Source: Actinomadura luteofluorescens
Lineage (GTDB): Bacteria > Actinomycetota > Actinomycetes > Streptosporangiales > Streptosporangiaceae
Assembly (NCBI RefSeq): GCF_013409365.1
Contig: NZ_JACCBA010000001.1
Location: 3,658,001-3,722,000, forward strand
Direction of reading: 5' to 3'
Length of the DNA: 64,000 nucleotides
Shown: piece by piece, positions 17,235 through 24,082 of the stretch
How positions within the stretch are numbered: the first letter of the stretch is position 1
Layout: each line of letters starts with the position of its first letter
Position numbers and translations under genes: made by a program
The notes under the pieces: generated by a model
What the model was told of the DNA's origin: nothing
The model's database searches: none
Seen by the model: only the letters and a program-made list of their open reading frames with translations

Positions 17235-18580
17235 GTCCGGTCCGTTCCGAGCAGGCGGAACCGCAGCACCCGGTGGAGCTGGGACCGGTGGCCGAAGTGA
17301 ACGCTCCACTCCGGGACGTCCTCGTACACCGGAACGGTCAGCTCGCCGTCCGGCTCGACGACGCGCGGGGAACCACCGGTGCGCCGGCTGAGCCACAGCG
17401 GTTCACGACCTCTGTTCCGCACGGCCAGCCCGCTTCCCGGTTCCCACCACAGCCAGGCGATCGGACGGTCCTGGTCGGCGTCGGGCGCCAACTGCGCGGT
17501 GCGCGCGGTCACGCACAGCCATTCGCGCGGCGGGATCGCAAGGCCGTCGCGGGTCCCCGCATAGGTCTCCTCTCCGGGGACGGCGAGATGCATCAAGCCC
17601 ATCAACTGCCGTGGCGTTCTGGCGCCGCACCACGGGCAGGCGGCGGATCCGACGATGAACGTCTGCGTGCATTGCGCGCACGTGAGCGTGAGGTCCGCGG
17701 CGGTCTGGAGCTTGGTGCGCCATTCGGCCACCGTCGCCCGTTCGACCGGATGCGATCGCCCGGTGCCGAAGGTCCGCTCCGCCAGCGTCCTGAGGCCCGG
17801 CGTGAGGACGGCCCGCCTGGGCAGCCCGTAGCTCGACCGGTTGCGGTCGTCGCCGGGATCGTCGATCCAGGGCAGTTCGCCCGCGAACGCCCGCTCCTCT
17901 TCCTCCGGCTCGCCTTCCTGGACGTCGTCGCCGAGGAAGGGATGCACCAGCGCGAGCGTCTCGAAGGCCATGACCGCGAACGCGTAGGCGTCGCTGAGAC
18001 TGGATATGCCCATGCGGCCCGCGACCACCTCGGGCGCGCCGTATCCGGGTGTCGTGAACGACTCGTCGGGGACGACCGACTCGACCTCCAGGTTGTCGGC
18101 GTCGACCAGCCACACCTGGGAGTGCTCGGCGGACGCCGACGCCATCATGTTCCCGGGCGAGGGGTCGCCGTAGACGATGCCCCGGGCGTGCAGCGCCGCC
18201 AGGACGTCCGCGGCCCTCGCCAGCAGCCGGAGCCGGCGGCGCAGCCCGCCCGTCTCCCCGTACCAGTCCACGAGATCCGTGCGCGGGGGCGGGTTGGCGA
18301 GGACGCGCAGAGCGGTCATGTCGCCGAGCAGCTCCATCGTGTAGCCCACGTCCGGTTCCGCGAGCATGGCCAGCGGACGGGAGATGGCGAGCCCGTCGAG
18401 GTCGAGCCGTCTCACCGTCCGGAGCCGCTGCCGCAGCCGCTCGGCGGCCCGCCGCGTCCGGGCCCGGAGGACCTTGACGGCCACGCGGTCGCCCGCCGCC
18501 CAGACCTCGCCCTGCCCGCCCGTCCCCAGCAGGCGCGTCAGCTGGAGCGGCCGTCCGTGCTCGTCCTTCACCACACGCAT
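17231..18580 (-). CDS. Ser/Thr protein kinase with zinc ribbon (TerY-associated type)
   Basis: 449 residues. The kinase fold covers residues 10-290: glycine loop GTGGQGEVW, VAVKVL lysine, catalytic loop YGDPSPGN (HRD-type with Tyr-Gly-Asp), and VDADNLE in the DFG position. The Asp and Asn needed for catalysis are present, so activity is likely. A treble-clef/zinc-ribbon pair CAQC…CPWC follows at about residue 315-335, then a beta-rich C-terminal domain. Kinases of this build are encoded beside TerY VWA proteins in TerY-phosphorylation modules. It starts 22 bases after the VWA gene and overlaps the helicase start by 4 bases. Confidence 0.88.
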   Translation of the reverse strand: MRVVKDEHGRPLQLTRLLGTGGQGEVWAAGDRVAVKVLRARTRRAAERLRQRLRTVRRLDLDGLAISRPLAMLAEPDVGYTMELLGDMTALRVLANPPPRTDLVDWYGETGGLRRRLRLLARAADVLAALHARGIVYGDPSPGNMMASASAEHSQVWLVDADNLEVESVVPDESFTTPGYGAPEVVAGRMGISSLSDAYAFAVMAFETLALVHPFLGDDVQEGEPEEEERAFAGELPWIDDPGDDRNRSSYGLPRRAVLTPGLRTLAERTFGTGRSHPVERATVAEWRTKLQTAADLTLTCAQCTQTFIVGSAACPWCGARTPRQLMGLMHLAVPGEETYAGTRDGLAIPPREWLCVTARTAQLAPDADQDRPIAWLWWEPGSGLAVRNRGREPLWLSRRTGGSPRVVEPDGELTVPVYEDVPEWSVHFGHRSQLHRVLRFRLLGTDRT

Positions 18581-18602
18581 GTCGCCGACGTCTCCGTCCG
18601 TC

Positions 18603-19280
18603 TCAGCCCAGCAGGTCCTCGAGCTCGTCGAATGACATGTGGGACGTATCGTTCGGCCGGGCGCTGCGGGCCCTCGCGGTGACGCTCATGGTGACCCAGG
18701 AGAAGTACCGGGACAGCAGGTGGGCCTCGTCGGCGCGCACGGGCTGGATCACGGGATCGTCGATGAAGGCCCGCAGGACGTCGAAGGCCTCGTCGTCCAT
18801 GTCCTGACCGACGCCGACCGCCAGCCGCACGGCCTTACCTCCGCGCGGCGAGGCCAGCAGCCGCTCGAGCGAGCCCCGCCAGTCGTCGTTCGGCAGCCCG
18901 TCGGAGACCAGCACCAGGGTCGGCGTGAAGGCCCGCCGGGAGATGACGTCCTCGTCGGCCAGCAACTCGTTCACCAGGTCGAGCGCCTCGCCCAGTGGCG
19001 TGCGCCCCCGGGGCAGCATGTCCTCCCAGACGACCTCGGCGGCCGGCGCCGGCGGCTGGTGCAGCGCGGCGCCCCCGCCGCCGAAGGTCACCACGCCGAC
19101 CGTGATCTCACCGCGGACGGTGTCCTCGTCGGCGAACGACCTGATCATCGCGGCGATGCTGCGGTTCAGCACGTCGATCTTCCCCGCCTCCGCCATGCTC
19201 CCGCTGACGTCGGCGAGGACGAGCACGGGCAGGGGACGGGGCGGCGGCGCGGACGGCCGTGCCGCGGAGGGGTCGGGCAT
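18603..19280 (-). CDS. TerY-like von Willebrand factor A domain protein
   Basis: 225 residues from the ATG at 19280, with AAGGGA 6-7 bases upstream; a Met 11 codons earlier would fall upstream of the predicted transcript start. A complete MIDAS metal site is visible: DVSGSM near residue 20, the Thr in GRTPLGEAL, and the Asp in LVSDGLPND. This matches TerY-type VWA proteins, which use the metal site for phospho-dependent or protein-protein contacts. It is the first gene of the six-gene minus-strand operon, so it probably sets or senses the state of the kinase next to it. Confidence 0.88.
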   Translation of the reverse strand: MPDPSAARPSAPPPRPLPVLVLADVSGSMAEAGKIDVLNRSIAAMIRSFADEDTVRGEITVGVVTFGGGGAALHQPPAPAAEVVWEDMLPRGRTPLGEALDLVNELLADEDVISRRAFTPTLVLVSDGLPNDDWRGSLERLLASPRGGKAVRLAVGVGQDMDDEAFDVLRAFIDDPVIQPVRADEAHLLSRYFSWVTMSVTARARSARPNDTSHMSFDELEDLLG

Positions 19281-19296
19281 GGCGGTTCCCTTCTGC

Positions 19297-19358
19297 TTTC
19301 CGAAACGAAACATTCCAGAATGAGAGGCACCACCCCTTCCGTCAAGGCTTTTCCGAAA
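19297..19358 (-). promoter_or_regulatory. Promoter of the TerY-McrB-like operon with flanking TTTCCGAAA elements
   Basis: On the minus strand a TTGACG box (19345-19340), a 17-base spacer and CATTCT (19322-19317) fit a housekeeping-type promoter, giving a start near 19310, about 30 bases before the VWA ATG. The surrounding 150 bases are clearly richer in A+T than the rest of the window. Two copies of TTTCCGAAA (read on the plus strand at 19297-19305 and 19350-19358) flank the promoter 53 bases apart, about five helical turns, as expected for a looping or paired repressor site. The function is inferred. Confidence 0.5.
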
Positions 19359-19568
19359 GATAGGCAAACTGCGGTCATAATCGGACCGACCGGAATTCCC
19401 ACTAGCACCAAATAGGCGATAAACGGGCAATCCGGCATTACACCCCTTGACCGGCCACGGAGCGGCGGCTCCCCGGCCGCTCGGCACCCTGGCGTGGCGG
19501 GAGGGCCGGATGTTTCGCGGTGGCGGGCAGTGGGATGAGTCCTAACTCCAGAGGTCTTGGAGGCACGG

Positions 19569-21977
19569 ATGGCGCGGATCGATCGGATCGCCGAGCCCTG
19601 GGGGACGAGGACGCCCTACGGTCCGGGCGAGGACTGGCCCGTCCGAGTCGACACCTTCCTCGAGGAGGGGATCACACCCCGGGACGTGGACCGATGGGTG
19701 CCGACCGCGTCGATCCTGCACTCCAACGGGGACGGGATGGACATCGCGGTCAAGGACGGCCGGATGGTCGGGGTCCGCGGGGCGGCCGGAGACCGGATCA
19801 ACCGGGGACGCCTCGACCCCAAGGATCTGTACGCCTGGCAGGCGGGCGCGTCGCCGGACCGGTTGACCCGTCCGCTGGTCCGCCGGAACGGCACGCTGGT
19901 GGAGACCGATTGGGACACCGCGATGGACGCGGTCGTCCGCCGGAGCCGTGAACTGCTGGACGAGCAGGGCAGCGGCGCGTTCGGCTTCTACACCAGCGGC
20001 CAGCTCTTCCTGGAGGAGTACTACACGCTGACGACGATCGCGCGCGCCGGGATCGGCACCAGCCATCTGGACGGCAACACCCGCCTGTGCACCGCGACGG
20101 CCGCGGCGGCGTTGAAGGAGTCGTTCGGGTGCGACGGGCAGCCCGGCACGTACGCGGACATCGACCACGCCGACGTCATCGCGCTGTTCGGGCACAACGT
20201 GGCCGCGACGCAGACCGTGCTGTGGATGCGGATGCTCGACCGGCTGGCCGGCCCGGACCCGCCGCGGGTGATCTGCGTGGACCCCCGGTCGACGCCCGTG
20301 GCGCGCATGGCGGCCGTGCACCTGGCGCCGCGTCCGGGGACCAACGTGGCGCTGATGAACGGCCTGCTGCACGAGATCATCTCGGCGGGGAGGATCGATC
20401 GCGACTACGTCGACGCCCACGCCGTCGGCTACGAGGAACTGGAGCGGCGCGTCCGGGAGTACCCGCCCGGCCGCGTCGCGGAGATCTGCGACGTGCCCGA
20501 GGAGCTGATCCGCCGGGCCGCGGGGCTGCTCGGCGGCGCCGAACGGCTGGTGTCGACCGTCCTGCAGGGGTTCTACCAGTCGCACCAGGCCACCGCCGCC
20601 GCCGTGCAGGTCAACAACCTGCACCTGATCCGGGGGATGCTCGGCAGCCCCGGCTGCGGGGTGCTGCAGATGAACGGGCAGCCCACCGCCCAGAACACCC
20701 GCGAATGCGGCGCCGACGGGGACCTGCCGGGCTTCCGGAACTGGGCCAACGACGACCACGTCGCCGACCTGGCCCGGATCTGGAACGTCGAGCCCGAGCG
20801 CATCCCCCACCACGCGCCCCCGACCCATGCCATGCAGATCTTCCGGTTCGCCGAGCAGGGGTCGGTCCGCCTCCTGTGGATCAGCGGGACGAACCCGGCC
20901 GTCTCGATGCCGGACCTGGCGAGGATCCGGTCCGTCCTCGCGCAGGAGCGGCTGTTCCTGGTGGTGCAGGACATCTTCCCGACCGAGACCACCGAGCTGG
21001 CCGACGTGGTCCTGCCTGCGGCGGCCTGGGGCGAGAAGACCGGCACCTTCACCAACACCGACCGGACCGTCCACCTCTCGGAGAAGGCCGTCGAGCCGCC
21101 CGGCGAGGCGCGCCCGGACCTGGAGATCTTCCTGGACTACGCCGGGCGGATGGGCTTCACCGGCAGGGACGGCACTCCCCTCGTCGGCTGGACCGGCCCG
21201 GAGTCGGCGTTCCGCGCCTGGCAGGAGTGCAGCCGCGGGCGCCCGTGCGACTACACCGGCCTCAGCTACGAGAGGCTCCGCGCCGCGGGCGGCGTCCAAT
21301 GGCCCTGCGACCGCGACCATCCCGACGGCACCGAACGCCTGTACTCCGGCGGCCGCTTCTGGGCCGCCCCCGAGTACTGCGAGAGCTTCGGCCGCGACCT
21401 GGTCACCGGCGCCCCCGTCGAGGAGGTGGAGTACCGGTCCCTCAACCCGTCCGGCAAGGCCGTCATCAGGTCGGCCGGCTACCTGCCGCCGCACGAGGCG
21501 CCGGACGAGCTCCGCCCGTTCCACCTGATCACCGGCCGCACCGTCCACCACTTCCACACCCGGACGAAGACCGCCCGCGCGCCGCAGCTGCGGGACGCCG
21601 CTCCGGAGGTGTGGGTGGAGATGAGCGCCGCCGACGCCGAGGCCCACGACATGCGGGAGGGCGACCTCGCCGAGGTCTCCAGCCCGCGCGGCGTCGTGCA
21701 CGCCACGGTGCGCGTCACCGGCATACGCTCCGGTGTCCTGTTCCTGCCGTTCCACTACGGCTACTGGGACCTGCCCGAGGGAGCCGCCAGGACGCGCGCG
21801 GCCAACGAACTGACGATCACCGACTGGGACCCCGCCTCCAAGCAGCCGCTGTTCAAGACCGGCGTCGCCACGCTCCGGCTGCTGGAGCGCGGCGGCGGAC
21901 CCTCCTCCGCCGACCGGGCCGGCGAAGCCGGACCGGCTCGGAGCCGAACGGCGATGGCCCATGAGGAGCCGCGATGA
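19569..21977 (+). CDS. Molybdopterin oxidoreductase (nitrate/formate dehydrogenase-like) lacking the N-terminal Fe-S motif
   Basis: 802 residues from the ATG at 19569 (GGAGG at 19559-19563; the in-frame TTG at 19557 is disfavoured). The fold follows NapA/FdhA-type bis-MGD enzymes: WDTAMDAVV, GHNVAATQTVLW, a molybdenum-ligand-type Cys in DGNTRLCTATAA, PTETTELADVVLPAAAWGEKTGTFTNTDRTV, and a C-terminal molydopterin dinucleotide binding domain with TGRTVHHFHTRT. Uniquely, the N-terminal CxxC…C cluster is replaced by WVPTASILHSNGDG with no cysteine, so the usual [4Fe-4S] relay is absent. The substrate is unknown. Its stop overlaps the next gene (ATGA), so the two are co-translated. Confidence 0.85.
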   Translation: MARIDRIAEPWGTRTPYGPGEDWPVRVDTFLEEGITPRDVDRWVPTASILHSNGDGMDIAVKDGRMVGVRGAAGDRINRGRLDPKDLYAWQAGASPDRLTRPLVRRNGTLVETDWDTAMDAVVRRSRELLDEQGSGAFGFYTSGQLFLEEYYTLTTIARAGIGTSHLDGNTRLCTATAAAALKESFGCDGQPGTYADIDHADVIALFGHNVAATQTVLWMRMLDRLAGPDPPRVICVDPRSTPVARMAAVHLAPRPGTNVALMNGLLHEIISAGRIDRDYVDAHAVGYEELERRVREYPPGRVAEICDVPEELIRRAAGLLGGAERLVSTVLQGFYQSHQATAAAVQVNNLHLIRGMLGSPGCGVLQMNGQPTAQNTRECGADGDLPGFRNWANDDHVADLARIWNVEPERIPHHAPPTHAMQIFRFAEQGSVRLLWISGTNPAVSMPDLARIRSVLAQERLFLVVQDIFPTETTELADVVLPAAAWGEKTGTFTNTDRTVHLSEKAVEPPGEARPDLEIFLDYAGRMGFTGRDGTPLVGWTGPESAFRAWQECSRGRPCDYTGLSYERLRAAGGVQWPCDRDHPDGTERLYSGGRFWAAPEYCESFGRDLVTGAPVEEVEYRSLNPSGKAVIRSAGYLPPHEAPDELRPFHLITGRTVHHFHTRTKTARAPQLRDAAPEVWVEMSAADAEAHDMREGDLAEVSSPRGVVHATVRVTGIRSGVLFLPFHYGYWDLPEGAARTRAANELTITDWDPASKQPLFKTGVATLRLLERGGGPSSADRAGEAGPARSRTAMAHEEPR

Positions 21978-22459
21978 ACGGAATCGGCCTCGCCCTGCGG
22001 GGGCTGCACCACGGCGAACGCGCTCTCGCCCAGGATCTGCTGCGCGTCTCCGAACGCCACACCGGCGACCACGAGATCCACCACGTGGCCCGGGACCTGT
22101 CCGCCTGGTCCCAGCGGCATGTGCGCGAGCTCGCCGAGATCGGCGGCCGGTACGGTGCCCGCCTGGGCACCGCGCACCCCTTGGAGACCGGGCTGGGCGC
22201 GAAGCTCCGGGGGAAGGGCGGCGAACTGGTCGGGCACCGCGGCCCGCCCGGCATGCCGCTCCTGCACGACCTGCGGCACGTCCACGTCCAGGCCGCCGGA
22301 GTCTCCCTCGACTGGGAGATGATCGCGCAGGCCGCCAGAGGGAACCGCGACACCGCGCTGCTGCGCCTGGTCGAACGCTGCCACCCCGACACCCTCCGGC
22401 AGATGCGCTGGGCCAACGCCCACCTCAAGCAGCTCAGCGCCCAGGTGCTGCACGGCTGA
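21974..22459 (+). CDS. Helical protein of unknown function, partner of the molybdoenzyme
   Basis: 161 residues, starting in the ATGA shared with the molybdopterin oxidoreductase stop. It is helical throughout, with His pairs (LHHGER, EIHHVARDL, RHVHVQ) suggestive of a four-helix bundle that may bind metal or cofactor. No cysteine cluster, signal peptide or membrane segment. Tight coupling suggests a subunit, maturation factor or electron partner of the oxidoreductase; I do not recognise a named family. Confidence 0.75.
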   Translation: MNGIGLALRGLHHGERALAQDLLRVSERHTGDHEIHHVARDLSAWSQRHVRELAEIGGRYGARLGTAHPLETGLGAKLRGKGGELVGHRGPPGMPLLHDLRHVHVQAAGVSLDWEMIAQAARGNRDTALLRLVERCHPDTLRQMRWANAHLKQLSAQVLHG

Positions 22460-22487
22460 GCCCCCGGCCGCCGGCCCGCCGGAGCGC

Positions 22488-22529
22488 GACCGGACAACCG
22501 GTCGGAGGCCAGCTACAACCATCGGTTGT
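22488..22529. promoter_or_regulatory. Two inverted repeats ahead of the lysR gene
   Basis: GACCGG-ACAA-CCGGTC (22488-22503) and ACAACC-ATC-GGTTGT (22515-22529) are both perfect inverted repeats and share the ACAACC core. They lie 20-60 bases before the LysR GTG start, so the regulator probably binds here and controls itself. Confidence 0.6.
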
Positions 22530-22548
22530 GCGGGCCTAGGGTGGGCGC

Positions 22549-23496
22549 GTGGACACCGAGGGGCTGCGCTCGTTCGTCCGGGCGGCCGAGCTCGGGCAGT
22601 TGCAGCATGCGGCCGATGAGCTGGGCGTGACGCAGCAGGCGGTCTCCAAGCGGATCGCCGCCCTGGAGCGCCGGCTGGAGGTACGCCTGTTCACGCGGAC
22701 CGCCCGAGGCGTCGAGCTGACGCTCGACGGTCAGGCGTTCCTCCCTCACGCCCGGAGCATCGTCGCGGGCGTCGACCGCGCCGTCGCCGCGGTCAGGCCG
22801 GGGTCGCGGGCCCTCAGGATCGACGTCCTCGGCCTGCGGAGCGCGCAGGCCGTCGTCCTGCACGACTACTGGCGGTCGCGTCCCGGAACCGACCTCGACG
22901 TGGTGACCCTGAGGGTCGACGACCCGCGCACGGCGGTCGCCGCCGTCGAGGCCGGCGAGATCGACGCGTCGTTCCGCACCGTCACCGACCCGGCGGCGCT
23001 GCCGGCCGGCATGCGGATGATCCGCGCGTTCGACTCCCCGCTCGAACTGCTCGTCGGCCCGCGGCACCCGCTCGCCGCGGCGCGACGGCTGACGCCGCGG
23101 CAGCTGCGCAGGCACCGGATCTGGGTGCCGGGCATCGCGGCGCGGAGCGAGTGGGCGGAGTTCTACGACCAGCTCGCCACCGGATTCGACCTGCGCATCG
23201 ACGCGGCGGGCCCGCACTTCGGGGACGAGGTGCTCCTGGACACCCTCGCGGATTCCGCGGACGTGGCCACCCTCGTCGGGGCACGCGACCGCTACGTCTG
23301 GCCGGCGGACCACGATCTGCGCCGGATCCCCGTCGTTGACCCGACCTTCGCGTATCCGCTCTCGCTCATCCTCCCCGGCACGAATCCGCACCCGGAACTC
23401 CGCGGATTCATCAGCTACCTCGAAGGCCTGCCGAAGCTCTCCGGGACGGTCTGGCTCCCGTCGTGGGCGTCGCCGCACGGCGGCACCGACCGGTGA
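22549..23496 (+). CDS. LysR family transcriptional regulator
   Basis: 315 residues. The winged HTH is at residues 1-60 (LRSFVRAAELGQLQHAADELGVTQQAVSKRIAALERRLEVRLF in segments), followed by a periplasmic-binding-protein-like effector domain with strands around residues 90-290. It starts with GTG at 22549; no strong ribosome site is visible. It follows the molybdoenzyme pair by 89 bases, and the acetyltransferase gene lies 34 bases downstream on the same strand, so either could be a target. The effector is unknown. Confidence 0.9.
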   Translation: MDTEGLRSFVRAAELGQLQHAADELGVTQQAVSKRIAALERRLEVRLFTRTARGVELTLDGQAFLPHARSIVAGVDRAVAAVRPGSRALRIDVLGLRSAQAVVLHDYWRSRPGTDLDVVTLRVDDPRTAVAAVEAGEIDASFRTVTDPAALPAGMRMIRAFDSPLELLVGPRHPLAAARRLTPRQLRRHRIWVPGIAARSEWAEFYDQLATGFDLRIDAAGPHFGDEVLLDTLADSADVATLVGARDRYVWPADHDLRRIPVVDPTFAYPLSLILPGTNPHPELRGFISYLEGLPKLSGTVWLPSWASPHGGTDR

Positions 23497-23530
23497 ACCT
23501 CGTCAGCCGGCACACCGAAAGGACCGCGGC

Positions 23531-24073
23531 ATGCCCGGCGACCGTCTCATGCGCATCCACAGCACCGAGTTCCAGGCCATGGCGGAGAGGGTCCTGCGGG
23601 CCACCGAGCTCACCTCCCGCCTGAACGTCCTGCCCTTCGAGGACGAGGCGGGCAAGGCCGATCTGTTCGGGCGGATCCTCGGCAGGCCGCTGCCGGCGAG
23701 AGTCACGATCTACCCGCCCTTCTACACCGACCACGGCCTCCGACTGGACCTCGCCGAGCGCGTGTTCATCAACCAGAACTGCACGTTCCTGGACTACGCC
23801 GGCATCCGGCTCGGGGAGCGCGTGATGATCGGGCCGAAGGCCACGTTCATCACCGTCGGCCACCCGGTCGATCCCGGGGAGCGGCGGGAGTGGCTGACCG
23901 GCGGGCCCATCGACGTGGCGGAGAACGTGTGGATCGGCGCCGGTGCCACGATCCTGCCCGGCGTCAGCATCGGCCGTGACTCCGTGGTCGCCGCCGGCGC
24001 CGTCGTGGCCGACGACGTTCCGCCGTCGAGCCTCGTGACCGGCGGCAAGGCGGACCTGAACCGGCAGTGGTGA
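23531..24073 (+). CDS. Hexapeptide-repeat O-acetyltransferase (maltose acetyltransferase/NodL-like)
   Basis: 180 residues from the ATG at 23531 with AAAGGA upstream. It has the N-terminal helical cap of Maa/NodL proteins (MAERVLRATELTSRLN…), then left-handed beta-helix hexapeptide repeats (INQNCTFLDYAGIRLGERVMIG, IGAGATILPGVSIGRDSVVAAGAVV split over the domain). The catalytic His is in FITVGHPVDPGERR. It transfers acetyl from acetyl-CoA to a sugar or similar hydroxyl acceptor. It lies 34 bases after lysR and probably shares its transcript; its end faces the giant ATPase gene with a 9-base gap. Confidence 0.88.
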   Translation: MPGDRLMRIHSTEFQAMAERVLRATELTSRLNVLPFEDEAGKADLFGRILGRPLPARVTIYPPFYTDHGLRLDLAERVFINQNCTFLDYAGIRLGERVMIGPKATFITVGHPVDPGERREWLTGGPIDVAENVWIGAGATILPGVSIGRDSVVAAGAVVADDVPPSSLVTGGKADLNRQW

Positions 24074-24082
24074 CGACCGCCC

